DNA of 35,142 bases, taken from positions 1 to 35,142 of the forward strand of contig CAIWRU010000015.1 in the NCBI GenBank assembly GCA_903915155.1. Reading direction: 5' to 3'. Shown piece after piece: positions 23,334 through 33,089 of the stretch; the first letter of the stretch is position 1; each line of letters begins with the position of its first letter. The position numbers and the translations under genes were made by a program. Source of the stretch: an uncultured Mucilaginibacter sp. (GTDB lineage Bacteria; Bacteroidota; Bacteroidia; Sphingobacteriales; Sphingobacteriaceae). The notes under the pieces were generated by a model that did not search any database, was not told where the DNA came from, and saw only the letters and a list, made by a program, of their open reading frames with translations.

Positions 23334-24125
23334 TTACCAGCTGCCGCTTGCGCCGCCGCCGCCAAAGCTGCCGCCGCCAAAACCACCGAAGCCGCCTCCG
23401 CCGCCGCCACCACTGCTTCCGCCGCCCCAGCCGCCGCCACCTCCTCGACCACTGCCGCCGAGTATATCGCCTGCAAGGAACCACCAGAATGGGCTTGCGC
23501 TGCCACGCCCGCCAATGATTTGGCCGCCACCACCGCCACGGTTACGGAATATAAATGCCAGGATAAATACGACAATGATAATAAGTATTATCACACTGCT
23601 GCCAATGCCACCTGAACTATCATCATCGGGTTTTTTATCAGCCTTGTATTCGCCTTTTGTGTACTTGATTATGTCAGAGGTAGCCAGATCCAGCCCGCCA
23701 TAGTAATCGTTTTGCTTAAAATGGGGGGTAATGTCATTATCTATTATCTGTTTGGCAGTAATATCAGGTAACGCACCTTCATCGCCATAACCTACCTGTA
23801 TAGTTACTTTATGATCGTTCATGGCGGCCAACAGCAATATGCCGTTGTTTTTGCCTTTTTGGCCAATGCCCCACTTACGGCCAAGCTGAACGGCATATTC
23901 CGCTATATCATTATCACCTACCGATTTCATCAGCACAACCGCTATTTGGGTCGATGAGGTGTCATCAAAAGCTACCAGTTTGCTTTCCAACTGCTGCTTG
24001 TCGCCCTCCGAAAGGCTATTAGTATAATCAGTTACCAGCGTATTTGGCTTTGGCGGATAATCCTGCGCAAAGGCTGTGTAGCCTGTTATTAGGAGAGCAA
24101 AGAGGATGAATATTTTTTTAAACAT
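23334..24125 (-). CDS. TPM-domain membrane protein with Gly-rich tail (YgcG family)
   Basis: The 263-residue protein has a signal peptide (residues 1-20, ending TAFAQ) and a TPM domain (about 28-150) with PPKPNTLVTDYTNSLS, STQIAVVLMKSVG and RKWGIGQKGKNNGILLLAA. A transmembrane helix (about 176-195, SSVIILIIIVVFILAFIF) is followed by a C-terminal tail of about 65 residues made mostly of Gly with Ser, Phe and Trp. TPM-domain proteins are linked to phosphatase activity in plants and to membrane-associated roles in bacteria; the bacterial function is unsettled. It is last in the LemA-TPM-TPM cluster, a common arrangement. The Gly-rich tail makes artefactual Arg/Ala-rich ORFs in other frames. Confidence 0.9.
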   Translation of the reverse strand: MFKKIFILFALLITGYTAFAQDYPPKPNTLVTDYTNSLSEGDKQQLESKLVAFDDTSSTQIAVVLMKSVGDNDIAEYAVQLGRKWGIGQKGKNNGILLLAAMNDHKVTIQVGYGDEGALPDITAKQIIDNDITPHFKQNDYYGGLDLATSDIIKYTKGEYKADKKPDDDSSGGIGSSVIILIIIVVFILAFIFRNRGGGGGQIIGGRGSASPFWWFLAGDILGGSGRGGGGGWGGGSSGGGGGGGFGGFGGGSFGGGGASGSW

Positions 24126-24137
24126 GATGTTGTTTTT

Positions 24138-24572
24138 TTATTCGCCGTCCATAAAGGCAATGTCATCAGATAATTCGTTAGCGGCGCCGTTATGGTGCGG
24201 GAAATACTTTTGCAGGTGCTCGCCGGCAATTTGCAGGCCGGTAACTATGCCCTCAACCAGATCGCCCAGTTTAAAGTGCGCCAGCATGTCTTCTTTGGTG
24301 CTATCCCAAAAATCAGCCGGAACAACCTTGTTTATGCCCGCGTCGCCAATAATGGCAAACTTGCGGTCGACGGTAGCCAGGTATATTAAAACACCATTAC
24401 GGTGCTTGGTTTTGTGCATCTCAAGCTTGTGAAAATATTTTGCTGCCCGGTCAAGCACATCTTCGCTGCAGCTTTTCTCAATACACACGCGTATCTGCCC
24501 TGAGGTGCGCTTTTCGGCATCCTCAATAGCTACGCGTATACGGTGCTGCTCATCTTCGTTAAATAAGGCCAT
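24138..24572 (-). CDS. Cytosolic TPM-domain protein
   Basis: The 144-residue protein is a second TPM domain without signal peptide or tail. It has NEDEQHRIRVAIEDAEKRTS at the start, QIRVCIEKSCSED, KYFHKLEMHKTKHRNGVLIYLA (a TPM landmark) and AIIGDAGINKVVP, followed by VEGIVTGLQIAGEHLQKYFP. The domain boundaries fill the whole protein. It starts 12 bases upstream of the neighbouring TPM gene and follows lemA, with a repeat-filled 96-base gap between. The trio LemA, TPM and TPM-Gly-rich recurs in Bacteroidota, suggesting a shared membrane process, still uncharacterised. Confidence 0.9.
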   Translation of the reverse strand: MALFNEDEQHRIRVAIEDAEKRTSGQIRVCIEKSCSEDVLDRAAKYFHKLEMHKTKHRNGVLIYLATVDRKFAIIGDAGINKVVPADFWDSTKEDMLAHFKLGDLVEGIVTGLQIAGEHLQKYFPHHNGAANELSDDIAFMDGE

Positions 24573-24581
24573 TTGATTTAA

Positions 24582-24668
24582 TTAGTGAGTTGGTGAATGA
24601 GTGATTGAGTGAATTAGAAATTTGAGCATAAATTCACTCAATCGCTAACTCACTCATTCACTCAATAA
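24582..24668. repeat. ACTCAATCACT-type inverted repeat between lemA and TPM gene
   Basis: GATTGAGTGAATT (24603-24615) and AATTCACTCAATC (24631-24643) form a perfect 13-bp stem with a 15-base loop. Further GTGAATGAGT / ACTCATTCACTC words extend the arms. Related words occur at 27101-27220. The repeat fills the gap in the LemA-TPM operon, so it would be transcribed as a hairpin. Confidence 0.8.
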
Positions 24669-25247
24669 TTAAAACTGTACTGTTGGCACTTTATTAGCAC
24701 CGGCTTCAGCCTGGAAGTAACCTTTTTCGGTAAAACCGAACATTTTAGCTGTAATATTTGCCGGGAACGAACGGATCTTGCTGTTGTAATCCTGTACAGC
24801 CTGGTTAAAATCTAAACGGGCCACATTAATGCGGTTCTCGGTGCTTTCCAGTTGTGTTTGTAAAGCAGTGAAGTTTTCGTTAGCCTTTAATTCAGGATAT
24901 TTTTCCGAGGCTACCAACAACCTGCCTAAAGCAGTACTCAATTGCCCCTGTGCAGCCTGGTATTTCTGGATGGTTTCAGGGGTAAGTTTGGTTGGGTCAA
25001 CAGTTATGGCAGTAGCCTTGGCGCGGGCTTCGGTTACGTCAACCAGGGTGCTTTTTTCAAAGTTGGCCACACCTTTAACGGTGTTTACAAGGTTAGGTAT
25101 CAGGTCGGCACGGCGCTGGTACTGGCTTTCAACGGCACCCCATTTACCCTTTACGTTCTCGTCCATTTGTACCATGCTGTTGTAGCTGCATGAGCTTAAG
25201 CTCGTTATGGCTACTATTACTAATATTGCTGAAAATAATTTTTTCAT
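24669..25247 (-). CDS. LemA family lipoprotein
   Basis: The 192-residue protein has a lipoprotein-type signal (AILVIVAITSLSSC, Cys20) and the LemA core: YNSMVQMDENVKGKWGAVES, QYQRRADLIPNLVNTVKG, LGRLLVASEKYPELKANENF and NVARLDFNQAVQDYN. A C-terminal FPANITAKMFGFTEKGYFQAE completes it. LemA is a coiled-coil, membrane-associated protein of poorly defined role. It is first in the LemA-TPM-TPM run on this strand. In most bacteria LemA has an N-terminal membrane helix; here a lipid anchor replaces it, which is usual in this phylum. Confidence 0.94.
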   Translation of the reverse strand: MKKLFSAILVIVAITSLSSCSYNSMVQMDENVKGKWGAVESQYQRRADLIPNLVNTVKGVANFEKSTLVDVTEARAKATAITVDPTKLTPETIQKYQAAQGQLSTALGRLLVASEKYPELKANENFTALQTQLESTENRINVARLDFNQAVQDYNSKIRSFPANITAKMFGFTEKGYFQAEAGANKVPTVQF

Positions 25248-25370
25248 CTTTTTAATTGTTGATTATGTTTTTTTGATAGTTAGAGCACAAAACACATACC
25301 GATGCTACAAAATGCTTTAGGGCGTGACATATTGGCAATGATTTGTTGGTATGTAAATATAGTAAAAGAA

Positions 25371-25775
25371 TTAGCTTACATTAATTGACAAAAACTTATC
25401 GAGCAGGATATTTTCATCTTCGATAGTATTTTGCTTGTAAAGAATTAGCTTTTTTAATTGGTGGTATAGATGCTGGTTAGCAATCCAGAAATTGGGTGGG
25501 GTATCAATTACATTTTTTAGCAAGTCTCCCGGATAATAATCTCCTTCAGCAAGGATATCATTTTGTAACATTTCCAAGGCTAATATTATAAGATATTCTA
25601 AGGCAAAACCTTGCCCTATCATCAGTCGCAAGTCCTCAACCGTAAAATCGACAAGTGGAATTTTTGATAGCTGAAAGCATCGTTTTACCAGGTAGGAATC
25701 AAAATTGGGTTCGCCCCAATCTTTCTTTTCTAAAGCCTGGATGGATTTATTTCTCCAATTATTTTCCAGCTTCAT
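25371..25775 (-). CDS. Orphan CdiI-type immunity protein (contact-dependent inhibition)
   Basis: The 134-residue protein carries the pattern of a CdiI immunity family (CdiI_3-like as I recall it): SIQALEKKDWGEPNFDSYLVKRC near the start, PLVDFTVEDLRLMIGQGFALEYLIILALEML in the middle, then AEGDYYPGDLLKNVI and PNFW. These proteins neutralise a cognate polymorphic toxin delivered between cells. No toxin, CdiA/CdiB, Rhs or type VI gene lies nearby, so it is an orphan immunity gene, possibly acquired for protection or repurposed. The ORF is clean with ATG 25775, 11 bases from the preceding small membrane gene on the same strand. Confidence 0.78.
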   Translation of the reverse strand: MKLENNWRNKSIQALEKKDWGEPNFDSYLVKRCFQLSKIPLVDFTVEDLRLMIGQGFALEYLIILALEMLQNDILAEGDYYPGDLLKNVIDTPPNFWIANQHLYHQLKKLILYKQNTIEDENILLDKFLSINVS

Positions 25776-25786
25776 ACTGATGTGCC

Positions 25787-25978
25787 TTAATCATACTGCG
25801 GCACATACTGGTCGAACATCTTCTTCCAGTACATATAAGCAATTACACCCACTATCAGTACCGCCAATATAATAAAGCCTATTTTGCCCTTGCGTTTATC
25901 CTGGCGCATAAGCCATGCTAAAAACACTATAAGCGGTATTACGAATACGATCCAGAAAATGTAAGTAGCTGCGTTCAT
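25787..25978 (-). CDS. Small two-pass membrane protein, 63 aa
   Basis: Two hydrophobic helices are obvious, YIFWIVFVIPLIVFLAWLM (about 6-24) and IGFIILAVLIVGVIAYMYW (about 33-51). They are joined by a basic loop (RQDKRKGK), which by the positive-inside rule places the loop in the cytoplasm. The short tail is Tyr/Asp-rich. No family is recognised. Its ATG follows the C/G-run repeat by two bases (read on the minus strand), the same position that the other copy of the element takes before fabD. Confidence 0.7.
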   Translation of the reverse strand: MNAATYIFWIVFVIPLIVFLAWLMRQDKRKGKIGFIILAVLIVGVIAYMYWKKMFDQYVPQYD

Positions 25979-25980
25979 TT

Positions 25981-26086
25981 GCCCCCCAACCCCCTAAAGG
26001 GGGAGTTAGTAGTCGCAAATTTAAAATAAAATTTTTAAGTTCCCCTTGCGTCACCGCTAAAGCTAAGGCGGCACGCGGTCAGGGGG
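25981..26086. repeat. MITE-like element with inverted C-run/G-run ends, copy 2
   Basis: The left end (25981-26007) is GCCCCCCAACCCCCTAAAG followed by GGGGAGTT, and the right end (26040-26086) is its inverted counterpart ending AGGGGGC. The right end carries a ~33-base insertion with an inner palindrome (ACCGC/GGCGG type). The middle is AT-rich. Size and plan match 11956-12057. It supplies the stop and last codons of tsaD and the leader of the small membrane gene. Confidence 0.75.
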
Positions 26087-27092
26087 CTAAAGGGATGGGC
26101 ATCCTCGCCAGCGGCGCTATATCCTGCCCCACAAAATCCCCTTTCAAATATTTGTGGTAACCGGCAATAGCTATCATAGCGGCATTATCGGTGCAATATT
26201 CCAGTTTGGGGATAAAGCAGTTCCAGCCATTTTGCTCGCCCATTTGCAGCAGCCCCTGGCGCAGGCCCGTATTGGCCGATACACCTCCTGCCAGTGCTAT
26301 GTCCTTAATGCCGTATTCATCGGCAGCCTTTTTAAGCTTGTTTAGCAGTATGGTGGCTATGCGGTATTCAACCGAAGCGCAAATATCGTTCATGTTTTCC
26401 TCAATAAAATTGGGGTTTAGCTTAAGGTTATTCTGTATAAAATAAAGGATGGCAGTTTTTAACCCACTAAAACTAAAATCGAAACCCGGTATCTGCGGCT
26501 CGGGGAATTTATAGGCATGGGGGTTACCCAGCCGGGCATATTTATCAATAAGCGGTCCACCGGGGTAGGGAAGGCCGAGTATCTTACTGGTTTTATCCAT
26601 GGCTTCACCGGCTGCATCGTCGGTGGTTTGGCCAATCACCTGCATATCAAAATAATCTTTCACCAAAACTATTTGCGTATGCCCGCCCGATACGGTGAGG
26701 CAAAGAAACGGGAACGACGGTTTTTTTTCGGCAATAAAATGGGCCAGCACATGGGCCTGCATGTGGTTAATTTCGATCAATGGCAGGTTTTTGGCAAGAG
26801 CAAACGCCTTGGCAAATGACACCCCAACTAATAACGACCCTAAAAGACCCGGCCCACGTGTAAAAGCCACGGCATTAACATCATTTTTGCTTACTTTTGC
26901 CAGCGAAAGCGCCTGTGCTACCGCCGGAACAATATTTTGCTGATGTACCCTTGAGGCAAGCTCGGGAACTACGCCCCCATAAGCCTGGTGAATGGTTTGA
27001 TTAGCAATAACATTGCTCAGTATCACACCATCAGCACAAATGGAGGCTGAGGTATCATCACATGAAGATTCAATGGCAAGTATTATGGGCAC
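26079..27092 (-). CDS. tsaD: tRNA N6-threonylcarbamoyladenosine synthase catalytic subunit TsaD
   Basis: TsaD transfers threonylcarbamoyl to A37 of ANN-decoding tRNAs. The 337-residue protein has the ASKHA fold hallmarks: ILAIESSCDDTS at the start, ARVHQ-type SRVHQQNIVP, metal ligands in INHMQAH (His110 and His114), SGGHTQIV, MDKTSKILGLPYPGGP, GGVSANTGLR and CTDNAAMIA (Asp302). The start codon is GTG at 27092, since no in-frame ATG precedes the conserved N-terminus. The final residues LAP and the TGA are encoded by the right end of the repeat element 25981-26086, so the repeat insertion reshaped the C-terminus without obvious harm. It is divergent from the TamB-like gene. Confidence 0.97.
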   Translation of the reverse strand: MPIILAIESSCDDTSASICADGVILSNVIANQTIHQAYGGVVPELASRVHQQNIVPAVAQALSLAKVSKNDVNAVAFTRGPGLLGSLLVGVSFAKAFALAKNLPLIEINHMQAHVLAHFIAEKKPSFPFLCLTVSGGHTQIVLVKDYFDMQVIGQTTDDAAGEAMDKTSKILGLPYPGGPLIDKYARLGNPHAYKFPEPQIPGFDFSFSGLKTAILYFIQNNLKLNPNFIEENMNDICASVEYRIATILLNKLKKAADEYGIKDIALAGGVSANTGLRQGLLQMGEQNGWNCFIPKLEYCTDNAAMIAIAGYHKYLKGDFVGQDIAPLARMPIPLAP

Positions 27093-27100
27093 GATTTTTT

Positions 27101-27220
27101 AAATTATTGAGTTATAGAATTATTGAATTGTTGATTTTTTGAGGCAGGAAACATTTAAACCAATCGGTACAAATAATGTTTAACCATTCAATAATTCACT
27201 CAATCACTAATTCAGTAATT
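27101..27220. repeat. AATTATTGAAT inverted repeat overlapping the TamB-like start
   Basis: GAATTATTGAAT (27117-27128) and ATTCAATAATTC (27186-27197) are perfect 12-base arms 57 bases apart. The right arm continues with ACTCAATCACT-type words also found at 24582-24668. The ATG of the TamB-like gene lies just before the right arm, which is translated. Confidence 0.7.
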
Positions 27221-30200
27221 ATAAGGGGCAAAGTTATTAAAAAAGTACTCAAAATAGCGTTCGGTATAGTCCTGGTCATTTTTTTGACGTTGAGCATACT
27301 GTTGCTTATTTTTCAGTACAAACCCGTGCAAACCTGGGCGGCCAAAAAAGCTGCGGCCTATTTATCCGAACAATGGCATACCACTGTGAATATTAACAGC
27401 TTGTATCTTCAGCCATTTACTTCGGTTGTTTTAGAAGATTTTTATGTGCTTGATAAGCGTAAGGATACGCTCATAAATATGCCAAAATTAACAGTGGGCA
27501 TCAGTGGTTTTTCGCTTTTTCACAGCATAAAACAGCGTACCCTCGATTTTAGCCTGATAAAGCTGGATAAACCTTCCATTTATCTTAAGCAATATAAAGA
27601 CAGCACATCCAACCTCAAATTTATACTTGATTATTTCAGTTCGCCCGATACCACTAAATCAACCGGTAAACCCTGGAATGTTATTTTTCAAAAGGTGGTC
27701 ATTAACAAAATGCATTTCCGCTACAAAAACTACCTGGTTGATACTGCCGTTAATGGGGTGAATTTTGATGATATTGATGCCACTAATTTTAGTGCGGTTA
27801 TAAAAAATATGGATGTTATGCATCATATTTTTAAAGGCGATGTACACAACCTTACGCTGCACGAAAAGAGCGGCTTCTTTATCCGTAACCTTACCACCAA
27901 CGCTACGGTTGACACCAATATGATACTGGCGCAGCACCTGTTTTTGCGAACCGCCAACTCCGAGGTAAAGGATTATTTCAGGATGAAGTTTAAATCGTTT
28001 GCCGATTTTAGTAATATTGAGGACAGGGTAATGATGGATGCCGATTTTAAATCGTCGCGGGTTTCATCAAAAGATATTTCCTTTTTTACCACCGGGCTCG
28101 AAAAAGTCAAGTTCGACTTGGGCGTAGACGGTAAAATACACGGCCTTGTACGCAGCCTGAGCGCCAAAAACCTGCTGATAACCGGCGGGCAGGCCACCTA
28201 TATACGCGGCGATTTTGAGCTGCGCGGTTTACCCGACTGGGACAACACCTTCCTTGATCTGAATTTTGAACAGATAGCCACGAATAAAAAAGACCTGGAC
28301 TTTCTTTACAGCAACTTTACCGGCACAAAAAATGCGCAGGTGCCCGATATCATTGCCAAATTCGGTAATATCAACTTTACCGGCAGGTTCACCGGTTTGC
28401 AAAACGACTTTGTGGCGTTCGGCACGTTCAAAACCAAATTAGGCAGGTTCGATCCCGACATCAACCTAAAAATAAATAAGAAGGGTATACCTGCCTATAG
28501 CGGTAAGCTCAATACATCGAATTTTGACCTTGGCGGCCTGCTTGGCAATGATGACGTGGGCCGCGTAACACTATCGGCAAATGTTAATGGTAGCGGCGAT
28601 GAATTTGATAATCTTAGTGAAGTACTGGATGCTAAGCTGGCTTACCTGAATTACAAAGGTTACGATTACCACAACCTCACCATTAACGGCAACCTTGCGA
28701 AAAAAATAGCCAGCGGAAAGGCCACGATCAGCGATAAGAACATAAACCTTATTATTGGTGGCAGCGTTAACTTTAACCCCACGCTGCCGGCATATAGCTT
28801 TACTGCCAGTGTTAAAGATGCGCATTTGCACACCCTGAAACTGATAGATGATACCATTACCATAAGTACGCAAATGAAAACCAAATTTGCGGGTAACAGC
28901 CTCGAAAACTTCGACGGCCATATCGAGCTTTCGCCTATACGGATCATCGACCCCCGTAATAATTACCTGATTGATTCGATTGACCTGTCATCGAGCGGGA
29001 AAGGTAATGACCGGTTGCTTTCATTAAAATCAGATATTGCCGAAGGCAGCATAAAGGGGAGTTTTGACCTGGCCACGTTGCCTTCATACTTTAAAAAAAT
29101 AGTAAAAAAATATATCCCATCGTTAAAGGTTGACTATGTTACACCCAAACCGCAACACTTTGAGTTTAACCTATTACTCAAAAATATCGACCCGTTGACG
29201 GCCATTTTTGTTCCTGACCTAAAAATACCGGACCAGGGTACGTTTGTGGGCGAATTTAATACCGCCAACCAAACGGCAACACTAAACGGATACATTAAAA
29301 CTATAAAATACGGCACCACGGTTTTTCATGATCTTATCTTAGATGAGAATACCAGCACATCGGAGTTAGGCCTTAATATTTCATTAAGCCGCGTAAATTT
29401 TAGCGATAGATTATTTATCAAGAACATTGATATATCGAATGTACTTAAACACGACAGCCTTAATTTTAACGTAAAACTGGCCGACAAGGACGCCACCAAC
29501 CAACTCGATTTGTATGGCCTTGTTGAATTTGGGCGCGATACTACAGCCAAGCTAAAGCTGCTGCCCTCAGACGTTATACTGGAGCACCAGGACTGGAAAC
29601 TACAGGAGCAAACGCGGATTAGGTTCCTAAACAACAAAATACAGGTGGAAAACTTCCAGCTATCCAACGGGCGGCAAAAAGTGAAAATCGACGGACTGAT
29701 ATCGGACAATACAGAAGACAAGCTAAAGGTGAATTTTGAAAAGTTCAGTATGGCTACTTTTGACCAGCTCACCCGGCATTCGGGGCTAATGCTGCAGGGC
29801 TCGCTGAATGGCAACATTATTTTAAGTGCAATTACCAAAACCCCCGGAGTTGATGCGCATTTGAGCATTGATTCGTTAAACATGAATAAAACACTGGTGG
29901 GTAATGTAGATATTGTATCGGCACTTGACAATGAGCGGAAGGAGGCTGATGTAAAAATGAGCATCCATAACAGGGGGACCGAAACCATGAACATTACCGG
30001 TGCGTATTCGCTTGCGAAAGATGCCGAAGACCATGCCCTTGATTTTAATATAAAAATGGACCAAGCGCAGGTAATAATATTTGATCCGTTTATAAACGCC
30101 CTGGTATCAAACCCTAAAGGAACGGTATCAAGCGACCTGAAACTTACCGGGCCAATAAGTAAACCGCAATTGAACGGTACTGTTACTTTAGATACTACAA

Positions 30201-31789
30201 GTGTTACAGTTAATTACCTTAAAACCAGGTATACGGTTAGTGACAAGCTAACTGTAGTAAACAGTGTGATAAATATTGATAACATGGTTATTAAGGACCC
30301 GCACGGCGGCCAGGGCACCGTTTCAGGCAAGGTTGACTTGAATAACCTGCAAGATCCCGATATTGAAGCCACCGTACAAGCTAAAAACCTGATGGCTTTG
30401 AATACCACTTTTAAAGATAATCACCTGTATTATGGCACCGCTTATGGTACGGGTACATTTTCATTTAATGGGCCTGTTAGTACCATGAATATAAATATTA
30501 AGGCGCGTACCCTGGCAGGCACCGTGTTCAATATCCCTTTAAATACATCGTCAACCGTTGGGGAATATGACTTTATAAGATTTGTAAACCATAAAGACAG
30601 CACTAAGCTTGCCCCAGTTAAAAACGCGTTTGATGGCGTAACACTTAACCTTGACCTTAATATAGATGAAAAAACTATAGTTAAAATAACCACGGATTAC
30701 GGTGTGCTTGAAGGTAGCGGCGTTGCCAACAACCTGAATTTAAATATAAACAGCCTGGGCGACTTTAACATGTTCGGCGACTTTTTGATATCGACAGGTA
30801 AATTTGAATTTACTGCCAAAAACTTTATAAGCAAAAATTTTGTGGTGAACCAGGGCGGAACTATACGCTGGACCGGCGACCCCACAAACGCCCAGATAAA
30901 CTTAAATGCTGTTTATGAGGTACGTACAAATGTGGCCCCGCTTTATGTTGCAGCCGGCTTGTCATCGCCAAAAGGTAGCGAACAGGTATTGGTGCAGGCC
31001 GAACTGGTAATTACCAAATCACTATTACAGCCAAGCATCGACTTCGACTTTAATTTCCCCACCGATCCGAGCATAAAAGATGACCTGGGCACATACTTAA
31101 ATGATTATAATAATCGCAGCCAGCAAGCATTAAGTATTATTGTACGCCGAAACTTTACGTCAAATAACCCCAGCAATTTAACAAACCAGGTTTTAAATAC
31201 GGCGGGCGAAGCGGTAAGTGAATTTGCCTTTAATAAGCTCAATGCGTTTATTTCGCAATCGAACATCAAGAATTTCGACCTTAGCCTCCGGTCATTTAAC
31301 GATGCCAGCGCTACATTAAGTTTGCTGAAAAACAGGCTGGTGCTTACGGGTAGTTTGTTTACCAACACCGGTACAAGCGATCTGTTTAATAATAACAATA
31401 CCAGTTTATTTAATTCCAGCTTTAACGACCTCACTAAAGATTTTGAGGCGCAGTACCTGTTGCGGCCCGATGGTGCACTTACAGCGCGCTATTCGTACCG
31501 GGTACTAAATTCAACTACCCTAAATAGCATAGGCGACCAATTGGGTGTACAGTATGTAAATGGCCTGGGCTTGGTTTACCAGAATGATTTTGATACGTTC
31601 GGTGAGTTTTTTAAGAATATATTCAGGAACACCCGCCGTAAAAGCGCACTAACACCTGCACCGATACCAACATCCACCCCGTCAAAAACGCCATCAACTA
31701 CTGATACACCGCCTTTAACTGAAAAGCAGGATAGTAGCAGCAAAAGTTCGCAGGAAAAATCAGGCGGTGGTGGCGGCGATGATCAATGA
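27176..31789 (+). CDS. TamB-like translocation/assembly module protein (AsmA-like giant)
   Basis: This 1537-residue protein has one N-terminal transmembrane helix ([20 protein letters not shown], about 24-43). A long series of beta-strand repeats typical of bridge-like lipid-transport proteins (TamB/AsmA family) follows, then the conserved C-terminal TamB domain (about 1040-1480), with [32 protein letters not shown] and [10 protein letters not shown]-like segments. The tail is Pro/Thr/Ser-rich and ends in GGGGGDDQ. It probably spans the periplasm, moving phospholipids or helping outer-membrane assembly. No tamA is adjacent. The first ~15 codons ([15 protein letters not shown]) are encoded by a dispersed repeat; no other ATG or GTG occurs upstream of the helix. 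Its 3' end overlaps ribBA by 7 bases, tail to tail. Confidence 0.92.
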   Translation: MFNHSIIHSITNSVIIRGKVIKKVLKIAFGIVLVIFLTLSILLLIFQYKPVQTWAAKKAAAYLSEQWHTTVNINSLYLQPFTSVVLEDFYVLDKRKDTLINMPKLTVGISGFSLFHSIKQRTLDFSLIKLDKPSIYLKQYKDSTSNLKFILDYFSSPDTTKSTGKPWNVIFQKVVINKMHFRYKNYLVDTAVNGVNFDDIDATNFSAVIKNMDVMHHIFKGDVHNLTLHEKSGFFIRNLTTNATVDTNMILAQHLFLRTANSEVKDYFRMKFKSFADFSNIEDRVMMDADFKSSRVSSKDISFFTTGLEKVKFDLGVDGKIHGLVRSLSAKNLLITGGQATYIRGDFELRGLPDWDNTFLDLNFEQIATNKKDLDFLYSNFTGTKNAQVPDIIAKFGNINFTGRFTGLQNDFVAFGTFKTKLGRFDPDINLKINKKGIPAYSGKLNTSNFDLGGLLGNDDVGRVTLSANVNGSGDEFDNLSEVLDAKLAYLNYKGYDYHNLTINGNLAKKIASGKATISDKNINLIIGGSVNFNPTLPAYSFTASVKDAHLHTLKLIDDTITISTQMKTKFAGNSLENFDGHIELSPIRIIDPRNNYLIDSIDLSSSGKGNDRLLSLKSDIAEGSIKGSFDLATLPSYFKKIVKKYIPSLKVDYVTPKPQHFEFNLLLKNIDPLTAIFVPDLKIPDQGTFVGEFNTANQTATLNGYIKTIKYGTTVFHDLILDENTSTSELGLNISLSRVNFSDRLFIKNIDISNVLKHDSLNFNVKLADKDATNQLDLYGLVEFGRDTTAKLKLLPSDVILEHQDWKLQEQTRIRFLNNKIQVENFQLSNGRQKVKIDGLISDNTEDKLKVNFEKFSMATFDQLTRHSGLMLQGSLNGNIILSAITKTPGVDAHLSIDSLNMNKTLVGNVDIVSALDNERKEADVKMSIHNRGTETMNITGAYSLAKDAEDHALDFNIKMDQAQVIIFDPFINALVSNPKGTVSSDLKLTGPISKPQLNGTVTLDTTSVTVNYLKTRYTVSDKLTVVNSVINIDNMVIKDPHGGQGTVSGKVDLNNLQDPDIEATVQAKNLMALNTTFKDNHLYYGTAYGTGTFSFNGPVSTMNINIKARTLAGTVFNIPLNTSSTVGEYDFIRFVNHKDSTKLAPVKNAFDGVTLNLDLNIDEKTIVKITTDYGVLEGSGVANNLNLNINSLGDFNMFGDFLISTGKFEFTAKNFISKNFVVNQGGTIRWTGDPTNAQINLNAVYEVRTNVAPLYVAAGLSSPKGSEQVLVQAELVITKSLLQPSIDFDFNFPTDPSIKDDLGTYLNDYNNRSQQALSIIVRRNFTSNNPSNLTNQVLNTAGEAVSEFAFNKLNAFISQSNIKNFDLSLRSFNDASATLSLLKNRLVLTGSLFTNTGTSDLFNNNNTSLFNSSFNDLTKDFEAQYLLRPDGALTARYSYRVLNSTTLNSIGDQLGVQYVNGLGLVYQNDFDTFGEFFKNIFRNTRRKSALTPAPIPTSTPSKTPSTTDTPPLTEKQDSSSKSSQEKSGGGGGDDQ

Positions 31790-32985
31790 TCGCGCAGTAT
31801 AGCGTGGTTCATCCTGTCGCGTTTGGTTTTAAGATAAGCCTCGTTATGCGGGTTTGGAGCAATCTCAATAGGCAGGTTCTCAACCACCTCAAGTCCATAG
31901 CCTATAAGCCCCGCGCGTTTTTTAGGGTTATTGGTTAACAACCGCATTTTTGAAACACCCAGGCTGCGTAATATCTGTGCGCCCACGCCGTAATCGCGCT
32001 CATCCATCTTAAAGCCGAGCTGAATATTGGCGTCAACAGTATCAAAACCGTTCTCCTGCAAATGGTAAGCTTTTAATTTATTGATGAGCCCAATACCCCG
32101 GCCCTCCTGGTTCATATAAATAATAACGCCTTTGCCTTCCTTTTGGATTATTTCCATAGCCTTGTGCAGCTGTGGGCCGCAATCGCAGCGGCATGAGCCA
32201 AAAATATCGCCGGTAACACATGAACTGTGTACGCGTACCAAAACAGGCTCACCGGGCTCCCATGTGCCTTTTACAAGTGCAAGGTGGTTCTCCCCGGTAT
32301 CTATCTGGGTAAAAGCTATCATATCAAACTCACCCCATTCGGTAGGCATTTTAACAGATACTTCACGGGTTACTAACGACTCGGTGCTTAACCGGTAATC
32401 TATCAGGTCTTTTATCGATATTATTTTAAGGTCGAGCTCTTTAGCCAGCGCCTGCAGATCGGGCAGGCGAGCCATTTCGCCATCTTCCTTCATTATTTCA
32501 CATATAACGCCTGCAGGTTCAAAACCGGCTAAAACGGCCATGTCAATAGCGGCTTCGGTATGCCCTGTTCTGCGCAACACGCCACCATCCCTTGCTATTA
32601 GCGGGAATATGTGCCCCGGGCGGCCCAGGTCTTCGGCTTTAGTAGCCGGGTCAATCAATGCAAGTATGGTTCTTGAACGGTCTGATGCAGATATACCGGT
32701 AGTACACCCGGCAAGCAAGTCGACCGAAACCGTAAAATTTGTTTCGTGCGACGTAGTATTGTGGCTCACCATTGGCTCAAGGTCCAGCTCACGGGCTCGT
32801 TTTTCAGTAATGGGCGCGCAAACCAGACCACGGCCATATTTAACCATAAAATTTATGGTTTCGGGCGTAGCATTATGTGCGGCAGTTAAAAAGTCACCTT
32901 CGTTTTCCCTGTCCTCATCATCAACCACTATAATTGTTTTGCCTGCCTTTATGGCTTCTATTGCTTCCGGTATGGTATTTAACAT
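31783..32985 (-). CDS. ribBA: Bifunctional riboflavin biosynthesis protein RibBA
   Basis: RibBA makes both riboflavin precursors: DHBP synthase (RibB) from ribulose 5-phosphate and GTP cyclohydrolase II (RibA) from GTP. In 400 residues, the RibB half (1-205) has [10 protein letters not shown] (22-31), TNFTVSVD and [13 protein letters not shown] (His142). The RibA half (206-400) has [20 protein letters not shown] with Zn ligands Cys256, Cys267 and Cys269 (spacing as in E. coli RibA), and [10 protein letters not shown]. Both active sites look intact. The ATG at 32985 is preceded by a -7 element at 33043-33050. Its 3' end overlaps the convergent TamB-like gene by 7 bases. Confidence 0.97.
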   Translation of the reverse strand: MLNTIPEAIEAIKAGKTIIVVDDEDRENEGDFLTAAHNATPETINFMVKYGRGLVCAPITEKRARELDLEPMVSHNTTSHETNFTVSVDLLAGCTTGISASDRSRTILALIDPATKAEDLGRPGHIFPLIARDGGVLRRTGHTEAAIDMAVLAGFEPAGVICEIMKEDGEMARLPDLQALAKELDLKIISIKDLIDYRLSTESLVTREVSVKMPTEWGEFDMIAFTQIDTGENHLALVKGTWEPGEPVLVRVHSSCVTGDIFGSCRCDCGPQLHKAMEIIQKEGKGVIIYMNQEGRGIGLINKLKAYHLQENGFDTVDANIQLGFKMDERDYGVGAQILRSLGVSKMRLLTNNPKKRAGLIGYGLEVVENLPIEIAPNPHNEAYLKTKRDRMNHAILRDH

Positions 32986-33042
32986 GTTGTATGGTTACGT
33001 GGCAGTTTGTAATGGGGTTGCCTGCCTTGTTTTTTATGTGTG

Positions 33043-33050
33043 CAAATTTA
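33043..33050 (-). promoter_or_regulatory. -7 promoter element (TAAATTTG) for ribBA
   Basis: Minus-strand TAAATTTG followed by CACAC matches TAnnTTTG and lies about 58 bases upstream of the ribBA ATG. A TTG occurs 14 bases further upstream, shorter than ideal spacing. The leader is too short to contain an FMN riboswitch, and none is seen. Confidence 0.5.
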
Positions 33051-33089
33051 CACCATAATATAAACAATCAGGTCGGTGCTTTGTAAAAT

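Noticed and set aside
23290-23575. Arg-rich and Ala-rich ORFs on both strands over the TPM gene tail
   Set aside because: They are frame shadows of the GGC/GGT-rich glycine tail of the YgcG-type protein.
29326-29994. A 222-codon antisense ORF within the TamB-like gene
   Set aside because: Ser/Cys/Leu-rich shadow of a well-supported sense gene, with no domain or promoter.
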